Positions 9,782-20,082 of a stretch of 64,000 nucleotides of DNA are shown here, one piece after another. The DNA lies in NCBI RefSeq assembly GCF_000758625.1, contig NZ_CP009283.1:5157501-5221500 (forward strand). Reading direction: 5' to 3'. This stretch comes from Paenibacillus sp. FSL R7-0273. GTDB lineage: Bacteria > Bacillota > Bacilli > Paenibacillales > Paenibacillaceae. Every line of letters begins with the position of its first letter. Positions within the stretch are counted from its first letter, which is position 1. The notes beneath the pieces were generated by a model. That model searched no databases. It had not been told where the DNA came from and saw only the letters and a list, made by a program, of their open reading frames with translations. Both the position numbers and the translations under genes were made by a program.

Positions 9782-9985
9782 CCGGAAATCTCCTCCTGAT
9801 TGTTCCTGATTATTGTTACTTAACACCCTTGTTTTCTACATTTGATTTCTACACTTATTCCACGCCTGATTTCTACATTTGATATACTCACTCAACATAT
9901 TCGCTCAACCTGTCCGCTCTGCGCGCCTCACACATCAACCCCACAGCTAGTTGCTCAGCACTCTTGCATGAAGCTGACATAATTT

Positions 9986-10206
9986 AAATAGGTGCGCTTT
10001 CTGCTACACCTGACAACATTAGCTGCACTCTGTACAGCTATTTCAGTCATTTTTGCTCCTCTAACTGTTTTAAGTGTACTCCGTACACCTATTTTGGCCG
10101 ATTAGGCTTGTTTAGTCCGGTTTCATCCGATTTAGCTGCACCGAATGCAGCTATTTCGTCCAAACGCGGATTATCCCTGCTTTTAGTTGCACAAACTGCA
10201 GTTATC
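9986..10206. repeat. cluster of five short palindromic intergenic repeats (family A)
   Basis: Five related imperfect palindromes lie between aguA and the AraC gene at about 9986-10012 (inverted), 10020-10043, 10070-10097, 10131-10157 and 10181-10206. The shared form is TTTAGNTGCACNNANTGCAGNTATTT. The last unit (TTTTAGTTGCACAAACTGCA, then GTTA) differs by one base over 24 from a unit at 45534-45557, so the family is dispersed. Apart from these units and a cre-like site, I see nothing in the 669-base gap (9782-10450). Confidence 0.7.
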
Positions 10207-10264
10207 TAGAGTCAGTCCGCTTTTGCGGGTCTATCCGGGTCTTGGCGGATTCGTCTACCTTAAC

Positions 10265-10278
10265 TTAAAACGCTTTCA
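10265..10278. promoter_or_regulatory. cre-like site (CcpA)
   Basis: TTAAAACGCTTTCA, the reverse complement of TGAAAGCGTTTTAA, matches 13 of 14 cre consensus positions. It lies between the divergent aguA and AraC genes, 173 bases before the AraC start. Confidence 0.5.
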
Positions 10279-10450
10279 AAATATATTTTTCCACCTGGCC
10301 TCAATGCCTACTTTTATTATCTATTCTCATCCTATCATGGGCCTCTATGCCGGGAACATTGCCAAATCAGGCAGATTTTTACCCAAATCAAGCCAAACTT
10401 CGCTATACTGGAAACGTACAGTGAACCTGAACAGCAAGGAGGAACCGCCT

Positions 10451-11359
10451 ATGGCTTCGGCCTTTTTGCCGCCTGAACTCGGCCAGAACATTAGTGAAAT
10501 CATCATTCCTGACGTCAAAACAACGCTGAACCTGTTCGGCATGCATCTGCGGACGGTAAGCGGTGCCTGGAGTTATCCAATTCATGCCCACCCGCAGTAC
10601 GAGTTCAACTATGTGCTTGACGGAGAGCAGCGGGTTATTGTCAACAACCGCAGCTATACGCAGCGTGCCGGGGATCTGGTGCTTTTGAGACCGGGAGACT
10701 CGCATTCCAGCCTGAGCGGTAATGGACGGCCGTTCACGTATTTTTGTATCCATTTTGATATCGACGATAAAATTCTCATCTCGCTCTTAAGCCGGCTGCA
10801 TCATGTACTCTTTCCGGCTGACAGCACGATTGCCCATAAGCTAACGCCCTCGCTCACCAGACTTGTGGATATTTCCCATCAGATTCAGGGTGACATAACA
10901 ATGTCCCAGCGGATGAGGCTGCAGTCTGCCGTATTTGACCTATTTGCCCAGCTGTGGGAAGCTTTCTCTATTGAGGCCAACCTGTATGCATCCGCCAGCT
11001 ATGAAAAGGTCGAGCTTGCCCACCAGATCCGCAGCCGCCTGCAGGGTCTTGTCTATCAGCAGTTCAAGCAGAATACGCAGGATGATAAGACACTTGGCGT
11101 CGATGATATCGCAGCAGAGCTGGGCATCAGCTCCTCGCACTGCTACCGGGTGTTCCGCCAGGTGTTCGGCCTCTCCCCGAGAGAGTTCTTATCCCAGCAG
11201 ATGCTGCATGAGGCCAAGGTGCTGCTGGACGATCTCCGTCTGCCGGTCAGCCACATCTCTGCAATTCTCGGCTACCGGGATATCGCCCACTTCAGCCGCC
11301 AGTTCAAGCGCTGGTACGGCAAATCACCGCGCGAGTACCGCGAAGGAGGTTCATTATGA
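10451..11359 (+). CDS. AraC family transcriptional regulator with cupin sensor, 302 aa
   Basis: Transcription regulator of sugar genes. The N-terminal cupin (about residues 25-110) contains YPIHAHPQYEFNYVLDGEQ and RAGDLVLLRPGDSHS. The C-terminal double HTH includes DDIAAELGISSSHCYRVFRQ and a second helix pair ending in HFSRQFKRWYGKSPREYR. ATG at 10451 is used because AAGGAGGAACCGCCT precedes it; the frame is open further upstream, but that part lacks a ribosome binding site and runs into repeats. It is divergent from aguA and overlaps the next gene by ATGA, so it is translationally coupled to the LURP-one-like gene. Control of aguA is inferred. Confidence 0.9.
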   Translation: MASAFLPPELGQNISEIIIPDVKTTLNLFGMHLRTVSGAWSYPIHAHPQYEFNYVLDGEQRVIVNNRSYTQRAGDLVLLRPGDSHSSLSGNGRPFTYFCIHFDIDDKILISLLSRLHHVLFPADSTIAHKLTPSLTRLVDISHQIQGDITMSQRMRLQSAVFDLFAQLWEAFSIEANLYASASYEKVELAHQIRSRLQGLVYQQFKQNTQDDKTLGVDDIAAELGISSSHCYRVFRQVFGLSPREFLSQQMLHEAKVLLDDLRLPVSHISAILGYRDIAHFSRQFKRWYGKSPREYREGGSL

Positions 11360-11847
11360 GACAGCTATATATGAAGCAGAAGGTATTTAGTCTAAGCGGA
11401 AAATTCACTGTAAAGAACCAGCAGGAGCAGGATGTCTATCTGGTAGAAGGCAGCTTTATGCAGATCCCCAAAACATTCTCCATTATGAATGTCCGAAGAG
11501 AAGAAGTCGCACTGATTACGAAAAAGGTGTTCAGCTTTCTGCCGAAGTTTTTTGTCGAGGTGAACGGCCGGGAAGTGCTGACGATTAAGAAGGAATTTTC
11601 TTTTCTAAAAGCGCGCTATACCATTGATTCGGCTGGCATCGAGGTACGCGGGAACTGGTGGGACATGGACTTCCAGGTCATACAGCACGGTTCAGTTATT
11701 GGTGAGGTCAACAAGGAGTGGTTCACCTGGGGGGATAGCTACAGGATTCATATCTTGAATGAGCAAATGGAGGCCATTATGATTGCGATTGTTGTGGCGA
11801 TTGATTGTGTGAAGGCTGATGATGCGGCGGGGGCTGGCTCGCAGTAA
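11356..11847 (+). CDS. LURP-one-related (tubby C-like) protein, 163 aa
   Basis: Small beta-rich protein of the LURP-one-related family (similar to Bacillus YxjI). Typical features are the N-terminal MKQKVFSLSGKFTVKNQQ, repeated short strands ending in K-K-x-F-S-F, and a late segment VNKEWFTWGDSYRIHI. No signal peptide or membrane segment is visible. Members are thought to bind membranes or phospholipids, but no firm bacterial function is known to me. Its start overlaps the AraC stop (ATGA), which implies a two-gene operon ending at the hairpin at 11864-11924. Why it is coupled to a sugar regulator is unclear. Confidence 0.8.
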   Translation: MRQLYMKQKVFSLSGKFTVKNQQEQDVYLVEGSFMQIPKTFSIMNVRREEVALITKKVFSFLPKFFVEVNGREVLTIKKEFSFLKARYTIDSAGIEVRGNWWDMDFQVIQHGSVIGEVNKEWFTWGDSYRIHILNEQMEAIMIAIVVAIDCVKADDAAGAGSQ

Positions 11848-11863
11848 CCGTTATTTCCGCAAA

Positions 11864-11924
11864 TAAAAAACACCTCCAGGAACCTTGCCTTAACGGCAGA
11901 GCTTGTCCTCCTGGAGGTGTTTCT
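11864..11924. terminator. bidirectional intrinsic terminator
   Basis: Stem ACACCTCCAGGA and TCCTGGAGGTGT (11909-11920) with A-rich and T-rich flanks on both sides. It sits between the convergent LURP-one-like gene and the GH1 gene and can serve both. Confidence 0.85.
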
Positions 11925-11952
11925 ATTATTTCATCCAATGCGGCGGCTTATC

Positions 11953-13440
<1,488 letters not shown>

Positions 13441-16041
13441 CTACCGCAGCATCACCGGACCCAGCAGCCCTGACGGCTCGTGGATCATGTACTGGGACAA
13501 GAAATCCTGCTCTTGCTTGCCGAGGTTATTTGTTACCTCAATCACCAGCCGGTTTTCGCCAACAACCAGCGCGCTGCCTGCATCAAAGATGTACGGCGGG
13601 CAGATTTTGACCCCCAGCTGCTGACCGTTAAGCGTAACCTCGGCTACCTCATACACGCGTCCCAGATCAAGCACGGTATTGGCCGAAGCTGCTTCCTCCA
13701 AAGTAAACGCCAGCTCATACCGCATCGTTCCGGAGAACCGCGCCTTGCCTTCCACTCTGGAGATATCCTGCAGCGAAACCAGCGTCTGCTCTGCTGAAAA
13801 GGACGGATAAGCTGTGGCTGCGGCAAAAGATACGTTCCATTCTCCACTTATTTCTGCTGGTTCATTTGCCTGCTGGAGAGCCGGAGCTGCTCCCGCTTTC
13901 TCCCGGCTCTCCAGCACAACAACGGATTCATACGGATGCAGCACCAGCTGAACCGCAGTTTTGCCATCAGCCTGCGACTGCGATACCAGTTTAACCTGAT
14001 TGGAGAAGCCGTCATAAGCAACAACCGGACGATCCCCGCTCAGCGTCACTGTCGTTTCGATCACCTTGTAAGGATCTTCATTGAAGAACATGTACACATC
14101 GCCTTCGGCCTGACGGTAATGATAGCTGCGCAGGTACGGCTGATGCTCTGAGGTGTGCACATCGTGATGGCCTTCTTGTATCAGCTGGGCCGTAAAATCC
14201 TCCAGCCCGCATACCGCCGCCTGCTCCAGCAGTGTGCCGTCCACCTGCTCCCCGTGCTCATTTCTCACCGGAAGCCCGTCAATGAACTGCACCCGGATAC
14301 CGGCATCCGTGAACACCTTAACCCGCTCCAGCAGCGCCTGCGGCAATGCCCCGGCATAAGGGATGACCAGCGCGCTGAACGTCTGTCCGTTAATCGTATA
14401 CGTGCCGCTGCCTAGCTCAGCCTGTGCAATCAGATCCGCCGGAATGACATCGAACTCGATCTGGTGCTGCGCCAGCTCCTTCGCCGGCTTCTGGAACAGC
14501 ATATACTCACCCAGCCATTCCGCTTCCGCATGATACAGCAATCCAACATTAGCAACATGCCGCCCCCCGTTCAGCAGATGGCTGATCCGGTTCAGATAAT
14601 CAAACAGCACGCTCATGAACCGGTACTGCGGATTATGGCCTCTGGCATCGAGATGCGGCGGGCAGTCGGGATCCGGGAACTCTTTTGGCGAAAAGGCATG
14701 GGGTACAAAATGGGTCACGCCACGCACCAGCATATGGTCGGTAATCCACTTCATCAGCTTAATGCCTTCCGCCCACCCGTAAGCCCCGTAGACCTCGCAC
14801 ATGGTGCGGTTCCGCTTTTTGGGATCGAGATGGCCGAGTGAGGCGCCCATTTTGGCCAGTCCATAGTGGAAAAACTCCCCGTCCCAGCCCTTCGCCGTCA
14901 TCGATTTGAACGGTCCTTTGTCCATGCCCGGCATAATCTGGTTCAGTACCACGTCGATGCCGGCCATATCCTGCTCCCAGATTGCTCTGAATAAATGTCC
15001 TGCCCCGTAACCGAGCCGCGCATGCGCATTGTTGTCCTCGATCAGATGGCCGATGTACTCTACGCCGTGCTCCCGGCACCAGGCTGCCAGTGTTCCGGTG
15101 AACGCTTCACCGTACATCCGGCTTACAATGTCCATGTATTTGTAGCGGATGGCGTGCTCTGCACCCTCTGCCTCCACGGTTGAGAGCAGCGGCAGCAGCA
15201 GCCGTTCCTCCCCAGTGAACCTGTCCTGCAGACCTTCCTTCCAAGGCAGCACCATTTCTGCCCGGCCGATCGAGCCAAAAGCCCCGTGCATATTGCCGAA
15301 CCGCGGCTCATCCGAGAAAAACCCGGCAAACGTCCGGCCGAAATCCGCCGCATAACGGGCATAATGCGATTCGTAGACCTCATTGATCAGCACCTTTACA
15401 GCCTCGGGATCAAGCGGATTCAGATAACCTTCGGTGTGGGGCTCCCCGCCGTGGATCGTCTCCAGCAGGATGAATATCCGCCAGTCTCCTTCCGGGATGT
15501 CCCAGTAGAGCACGCCGTCCTGCTCATGGGAGCTGACATCAACAAAACTCGCCGGATCGACGCTGTTCTCGCCTGTTCTCCGGGCTGCGATGATGCCGAG
15601 GATTTTGTCTTTTACGGCCACAGGCGCTGCAGTCAGGCTCATCCGGTTGCCGGGGCTGCCCCATTTTACGAGAAATGAAGCGTCCTGCAGCGGACCTACG
15701 AAATCGAGCTGGTGGATTTTAAGATATTTTTTGACCAGCTCGGGATGATCTGATTTGATCTTTCCGTTCGCATAGCCCGTAGGGAAGTGGGAGTCGTCCA
15801 GCAGCCATACCTTCATATCACGGCGGCGGGCCTCATCCATAATAATGTCCATATCGCGCCACCAGCCCTCACCGCAGAAATCGGGGTGCGGCCGGGACTC
15901 CACGCAGACAGCGTGTATACCGGACTCCTGAATTTTGGCGACTGATTCTCTTAAAAGCGCCTCCGGCTCTCCATGCAGCCACAGAAAAGGAAGCACGTAG
16001 TTTTCCTGTTTATTTTCTAAAACCTCAGTAAGTCTTTTCAT
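13441..16041 (-). CDS. GH106-like glycoside hydrolase (putative alpha-L-rhamnosidase), 866 aa
   Basis: Large cytoplasmic enzyme without a signal peptide. Residues about 15-90 carry the (alpha/beta)8 entry typical of GH106-like proteins, with GIHAVCVESRPHPDF and EARRRDMKVWLLDDSHFPTG. A FFSDEPRFGN segment near residue 230 may hold catalytic acids. The last 140 residues form a GH2-like sugar-binding jelly roll (DLGRVYEVAEVTLNGQQLG). Members of this broad group are often labelled alpha-L-rhamnosidase, but sequence alone does not fix the substrate. It heads a two-gene unit with the GH1 gene. Start at 16041 has AGGAGTGGAG upstream. Regulation by the divergent AraC protein is likely. Confidence 0.7.
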   Translation of the reverse strand: MKRLTEVLENKQENYVLPFLWLHGEPEALLRESVAKIQESGIHAVCVESRPHPDFCGEGWWRDMDIIMDEARRRDMKVWLLDDSHFPTGYANGKIKSDHPELVKKYLKIHQLDFVGPLQDASFLVKWGSPGNRMSLTAAPVAVKDKILGIIAARRTGENSVDPASFVDVSSHEQDGVLYWDIPEGDWRIFILLETIHGGEPHTEGYLNPLDPEAVKVLINEVYESHYARYAADFGRTFAGFFSDEPRFGNMHGAFGSIGRAEMVLPWKEGLQDRFTGEERLLLPLLSTVEAEGAEHAIRYKYMDIVSRMYGEAFTGTLAAWCREHGVEYIGHLIEDNNAHARLGYGAGHLFRAIWEQDMAGIDVVLNQIMPGMDKGPFKSMTAKGWDGEFFHYGLAKMGASLGHLDPKKRNRTMCEVYGAYGWAEGIKLMKWITDHMLVRGVTHFVPHAFSPKEFPDPDCPPHLDARGHNPQYRFMSVLFDYLNRISHLLNGGRHVANVGLLYHAEAEWLGEYMLFQKPAKELAQHQIEFDVIPADLIAQAELGSGTYTINGQTFSALVIPYAGALPQALLERVKVFTDAGIRVQFIDGLPVRNEHGEQVDGTLLEQAAVCGLEDFTAQLIQEGHHDVHTSEHQPYLRSYHYRQAEGDVYMFFNEDPYKVIETTVTLSGDRPVVAYDGFSNQVKLVSQSQADGKTAVQLVLHPYESVVVLESREKAGAAPALQQANEPAEISGEWNVSFAAATAYPSFSAEQTLVSLQDISRVEGKARFSGTMRYELAFTLEEAASANTVLDLGRVYEVAEVTLNGQQLGVKICPPYIFDAGSALVVGENRLVIEVTNNLGKQEQDFLSQYMIHEPSGLLGPVMLR

Positions 16042-16111
16042 AAAGGCTCCACTCCTGTCTATTTCGTCTATATATCTATCTGTTCGCTCTGGAACACGGA
16101 TTATTAATTTG

Positions 16112-16126
16112 ACTTACCAAACTTAA
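16112..16126. promoter_or_regulatory. 15-base motif shared with the PTS upstream region, candidate AraC site
   Basis: ACTTACCAAACTTAA lies 71 bases upstream of the GH106-like start, between divergent genes. The identical 15 bases occur at 19344-19358 upstream of the PTS gene, in the same orientation relative to the gene served. It sits 37 bases before a TATATA that could be the -10 element. Confidence 0.5.
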
Positions 16127-16162
16127 CTTCATATAGTTATTGGAAAAAGGGGGACTGCAGCC

Positions 16163-17206
16163 ATGCAGAGAGATGAATTAAGGCGGCGGCTATACGAGCT
16201 GTCGGAGAGCGAGCACCGTCACCGGAAGGACCCTGACAAGGGCCTGCTGATATTCGAGCAAATGAACCGGACGGTGAATATCACCGGAAGCCCGGTATAC
16301 ATTCTGGATCTGGACCCTTATTCAACCCAGGCGTGGAGAGACTCCAAATTTCCTGCTAACTCCACCAACTCTTTTCACATCAACCAGATGACGATCCGCC
16401 AGCATTCCCGTTACAGTAAAATTCCGATGCATATCCATAACTACGTGGAAATCAATTACGTCTACTCCGGCCAGTGCAAGCAGATTATCGACGGCAAACA
16501 CGTTACCCTGCGGGAGGGTGATCTGTGCATGCTCGACACCAATGTGCCGCATACCATTCTCGACACAACCGAGGACGATATCATCATCAACCTCATTATG
16601 CTGAAGCCGTTCTTCACCACAGGTTTTCTGAGCAGGCTGGCGACGACCGGGATCATTTCCAATTTCATCGTGAATGCGATCTCGCAGATTCATAATCACA
16701 ACCGCCACATTATTTTTCATACCGGGAATGAAACCTCATTCAAGGAGACGATGGAGAGCCTGATGTGCGAGACCTTTGATCCGGGCTTCTGCTCCAAGGA
16801 GATTATCGAATCCTATATGGTCATTGTGTTCAGCAAGCTGCTGCAGTCGTTCCAGGGCGGTCAGGACAAGGACTACGGTGATGATACCGGCAAGGCTAAT
16901 CTGATCAGGATCCTGAAATACCTGGAGGACCATTACAAGGATGTCACCCTGATCTCCGTAGCCGGGCATTTCAATTTTCACCCCAATTACTTTAGCAGCT
17001 ATCTGAGAAAAGCGACCGGAAGAACGTTCAAGGAGCTTGTGCAGATCCAGCGGATGACCAGCGCCGGTCTCCTCCTGACCAATACTTCGCTTACTGTGGA
17101 GGAGGTGGCCGGTGAGGTCGGCTACAACAATCTCGGCTTCTTTTATAAAAAATTCGTGGCTTATTACGGCCAAACGCCGAGCGATTACCGCAAGCAGCAC
17201 CGGTAG
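16163..17206 (+). CDS. AraC family transcriptional regulator, 347 aa
   Basis: Cupin-type sensor followed by an AraC double HTH. The cupin includes KIPMHIHNYVEINYVYSGQ and LREGDLCMLDTNVPHTI. The C-terminal DNA-binding part covers about residues 245-345 with SVAGHFNFHPNYFSSYLRK and VEEVAGEVGYNNLGFFYKKF. An N-terminal extension of about 60 residues precedes the cupin. It is divergent from the GH106-like/GH1 unit and convergent with the PTS gene, so it is the best candidate regulator of both. The shared motif at 16112-16126 and 19344-19358 is its candidate operator (inference). Confidence 0.9.
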   Translation: MQRDELRRRLYELSESEHRHRKDPDKGLLIFEQMNRTVNITGSPVYILDLDPYSTQAWRDSKFPANSTNSFHINQMTIRQHSRYSKIPMHIHNYVEINYVYSGQCKQIIDGKHVTLREGDLCMLDTNVPHTILDTTEDDIIINLIMLKPFFTTGFLSRLATTGIISNFIVNAISQIHNHNRHIIFHTGNETSFKETMESLMCETFDPGFCSKEIIESYMVIVFSKLLQSFQGGQDKDYGDDTGKANLIRILKYLEDHYKDVTLISVAGHFNFHPNYFSSYLRKATGRTFKELVQIQRMTSAGLLLTNTSLTVEEVAGEVGYNNLGFFYKKFVAYYGQTPSDYRKQHR

Positions 17207-17216
17207 TACAGTATGA

Positions 17217-19103
17217 TTAGCGGATGCTGAGAACCAGCTCGCCTGTCTTGGCTTCGCGGCTGCGGTCTGCCTTGAGCTCAACCGATTCATGATCAGCTGT
17301 ATTTGTCACGATAACCGGAGTCGTCACCTCAAACTTGTTGTCCCGGATCATGTTCCAGTCGACAACGGCCAGCAGCTGGCCTTTTTGGACACGATCATTC
17401 TCCTGGACTTTAAGCTCAAACGGCGCGCCCTTCAGCTTAACCGTATTAATTCCCATATGGATCAGCAGCTCCACACCGTCATCCGACACCATTGCAACCG
17501 CATGCTTGGAGTTCGCCACGGTTACTACCGTACCGTCGAACGGCGCGTAAACCTTATTGTCTGCTGGAATGACGGCATAACCGCTGCCCATCGCACCGCT
17601 TGCGAAGGCTTCATCCGGCACCTCGCTGAGCGGGATAATCGTACCTTGGATGGAGTTGTAGACCTGGGTTTTTGTACCCATTGTGGCTGCTAATGCGGTG
17701 TTGCTCGCTCCAGAAGCCGCAGGTGCTTTTGCCGGAGTCTCCTGCTTGTCCTTGAAGCCGAACAGATAGGTGAGCACGGTTGCGATAACAACGGCCACCG
17801 CACTTGCAATGACATAGGCATAGAAGCTGTTGTCGAGCCCTGCAGGATTAATGAACAGCGGAGCTGCAAAAATCCCCCCGCCGCCGAAGCCGAACATCTT
17901 CGCACTCATCGCCGCAGTAATACCGCCGCCTACAGCCCCGGCAATTCCCGCCATGGCAAAGGGCTTTTTGTACGGAAGCGAGATCCCGTAAATCGCCGGC
18001 TCTGTTACACCCATGAAAGCGGATATGGCGGCCGGACCGGCAATGCTGCGCACCTTCGCATTTCTTGACTTCAGGAACACCCCGAGCGCCGCACCAACCT
18101 GCGCAAATACAGAGGCACTCAGAATCGCATTCACCGGATCATACTGGAGCGTTGTAATATTGTTGATCAGCACCGGGATAAAAGCATAATGCAGGCCGAA
18201 GATGACAATCAGCTGCCACAGCCCGCCGAGAACAACACCGGCAACGACCGGACTGAGGTTATAAATCCACATGGTCGCATCTGCCAGCAGACTGCTCGCT
18301 TCCGTCAGCACCGGACCCACCAGCAGGAAGGTCAGAATCCCGGTAATCAGAATGGTAAAGAGCGGTACGAAGAACAGCCTCAGGGAGGCGGGAAGCTTGC
18401 GCTCAAACCATTTCTCCAGCTTCGCCGCAACCCAGGCGGCCAGAATAATCGGGAACAGCGATGAGGTGTAGCTGGCCAGCACAATAGGAATGCCGGCAAA
18501 CGTCAGGCTATCACCTGCGTTGTAGGCGGTAATAACCGACGGATAGACCAGCGCGGCGCCGATGGCTGCCGGGATAAACGGATTGCCGCCGAATTTCCGG
18601 CCGGCCGAGAAGCCGACAATAATCGGCATGAAATAGAACAACCCGTCTCCGAGCGCATTGAGCAAAATATAAGTGCCGTCTGTTGCCGCCAGCCAGTCCA
18701 GTGCTGTCGCCAATCCCAGCATCCCTTTGATAATCCCGGCAGCGGCCAGCAGGCCGATGATCGGTGAGATAATGCCGACGATTACATCGACGAAGCGGTT
18801 AAAGGCATTTTTCTTTTTGCCGGATGGCGCTGCTTCTGCATCATTCGGCACGACCGCTCCGCCGAGCTGGTCCGTGACCTCTTTATAGACCTCTTTGACC
18901 TTGTTGCCGATGACAACCTGGTATTGGCCTCCGCTTTTGACCACTGTCATAACGCCGTCCAGATTATTGATCGTGTCCGTCTGGGCGGCGGATTCATCCT
19001 TAAGCGTAAATCTTAACCGGGTGACACAATGCTCCAGGTGGCTGATGTTGCTCCGGCCCCCGACATTCCGGATAATCTCCCCCGCTAATTTCTGACTGTC
19101 CAT
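17217..19103 (-). CDS. bglP: PTS beta-glucoside-specific EIIBCA permease, 628 aa
   Basis: Membrane transporter that imports and phosphorylates beta-glucosides. Domain order is B-C-A. The IIB domain (about 1-90) has the phosphocysteine in HCVTRLRF, the multi-pass IIC domain spans about 105-450, and the IIA domain (about 490-628) has the phosphohistidine in LLIHMGINTVKLKG. ATG at 19103 is chosen because GGGAGGGTCTAAT precedes it; an in-frame start at 19154 lacks such a site. The product would feed the GH1 phospho-glucosidase. No BglG/LicT antiterminator gene or obvious RAT hairpin is seen; instead a cre-like site and the shared AraC-type motif lie upstream. Confidence 0.92.
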   Translation of the reverse strand: MDSQKLAGEIIRNVGGRSNISHLEHCVTRLRFTLKDESAAQTDTINNLDGVMTVVKSGGQYQVVIGNKVKEVYKEVTDQLGGAVVPNDAEAAPSGKKKNAFNRFVDVIVGIISPIIGLLAAAGIIKGMLGLATALDWLAATDGTYILLNALGDGLFYFMPIIVGFSAGRKFGGNPFIPAAIGAALVYPSVITAYNAGDSLTFAGIPIVLASYTSSLFPIILAAWVAAKLEKWFERKLPASLRLFFVPLFTILITGILTFLLVGPVLTEASSLLADATMWIYNLSPVVAGVVLGGLWQLIVIFGLHYAFIPVLINNITTLQYDPVNAILSASVFAQVGAALGVFLKSRNAKVRSIAGPAAISAFMGVTEPAIYGISLPYKKPFAMAGIAGAVGGGITAAMSAKMFGFGGGGIFAAPLFINPAGLDNSFYAYVIASAVAVVIATVLTYLFGFKDKQETPAKAPAASGASNTALAATMGTKTQVYNSIQGTIIPLSEVPDEAFASGAMGSGYAVIPADNKVYAPFDGTVVTVANSKHAVAMVSDDGVELLIHMGINTVKLKGAPFELKVQENDRVQKGQLLAVVDWNMIRDNKFEVTTPVIVTNTADHESVELKADRSREAKTGELVLSIR

Positions 19104-19219
19104 ATTAGACCCTCCCTGTTTCTGAAAAAAGGATATGAAGGAAAACGCTGGCATCTGCTGCTTAATAGGATTTCATTTCTGCATGCCAATCATTCCAAGT
19201 TTAGTGTAAAGCGTGTACC

Positions 19220-19233
19220 GTAGAGCGTTTACA
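19220..19233. promoter_or_regulatory. weak cre-like site upstream of the PTS gene
   Basis: GTAGAGCGTTTACA (reverse complement TGTAAACGCTCTAC) matches 12 of 14 cre positions. It lies about 117 bases upstream of the PTS start. Confidence 0.35.
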
Positions 19234-19343
19234 ATGAGGCTTAAGCGGATATTCCCAGGTTAGGCCTTTACCCTTGAATACCCTTACAAGGCTATGATAA
19301 CAAACGGGGACAAGGTAAGGTATCGTCAGTTCTTAATGAATTC

Positions 19344-19358
19344 ACTTACCAAACTTAA
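19344..19358. promoter_or_regulatory. 15-base motif shared with the GH106-like promoter region
   Basis: ACTTACCAAACTTAA, identical to 16112-16126, about 240 bases upstream of the PTS gene and in the same orientation relative to it. A TATCAT lies 44 bases downstream on the minus strand and could be a -10 element. Candidate operator of the AraC protein encoded at 16163-17206. Confidence 0.5.
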
Positions 19359-19359
19359 G

Positions 19360-19612
19360 GTTGGAGGAAGCGGTTACGGGGAAGGCGCGGGGAATGTGGC
19401 GGGGGTTGGAGGGGCGTATGGGCGGGGGTTTGGGTGGAGTGTGGTGGTAGTGTGTGGATAGGCTGGAAGCGGGAATAGGAGTAGCTTATTGGGTTGAGGT
19501 GTGTGTGGAGTGTGGCGGTAGTGTGTGATAGGCTGCGGTGCGGGATCGGAGTAACTTATTGGGTTGAGGTGTGCGTGGAGTGTCGCGGTAGTGCGTGGAC
19601 GAAGTGGCTGTA
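19360..19612 (+). repeat. G-rich degenerate tandem repeat with a possible G-quadruplex
   Basis: The plus strand is strongly G/T-biased. About two and a half copies of a roughly 75-base unit are visible, each with GGAGTGTGGNGGTAGTGTG, then GATAGGCTG, then CTTATTGGGTTGAGGTGTG. Before them, 19400-19434 contains five G-tracts of three to five bases separated by short loops. No gene is evident in it. Confidence 0.6.
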
Positions 19613-19746
19613 AAATATGGGTTACACTACTACAATATCTATCTGCAGCCGCTGAACTCTTGGAGGGCAGGACTCGGCAGTTACGCCGGCTGCTTTAAAC
19701 ACAATAGGTTGTTGCGAAGTTAAGTAATATGATTAACAGCGTCCGG

Positions 19747-19932
19747 CTTACGGACTCAGATGCGCTTATTTGCAGCAAAAGGCGTGTTTCCGCAGGCTAA
19801 CGGACTCCAGTGACCTTATCTCTCATTTTTCTGCGAATAAAGCACCGTCAGGCTGGAAATAAGAGCATTACGGTCCGTTAGCCAGCTCAGACGTGCTGAT
19901 TTCCACAAGTAACGGCTCTCGTGTCCGTTAGA
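19747..19932. repeat. four short intergenic repeats (family B)
   Basis: Units at about 19747-19771, 19797-19822, 19855-19881 (inverted) and 19910-19932 (inverted). The core is CTAACGGAC followed by about ten variable bases and TTAT. They differ from family A at 9986-10206. Nothing coding is seen in the rest of the 979-base gap 19104-20082. Confidence 0.6.
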
Positions 19933-20082
19933 AAAAGAGGAAGCTACAGAGGGGCGGTGTTTCTTCCCGGTTTCTCACGGGTTACGGGTTTGTTTAGTCA
20001 AATTACTAAGGATCAACACTCTTTCCGGCTGCAACCTTTGCTCTTATACAACGTCAGATAAGTATTACGGAGGTGAATTCTT

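Noticed and set aside
10187..10450. N-terminal extension of the AraC protein (88 extra codons)
   Set aside because: It starts inside a palindromic repeat, lacks a binding site, and the ATG at 10451 has a strong one and matches the family start.
19104..19330. BglG/LicT-type antiterminator (RAT) site before the PTS gene
   Set aside because: No RAT-like hairpin overlapping a terminator was found, and no antiterminator gene is adjacent.
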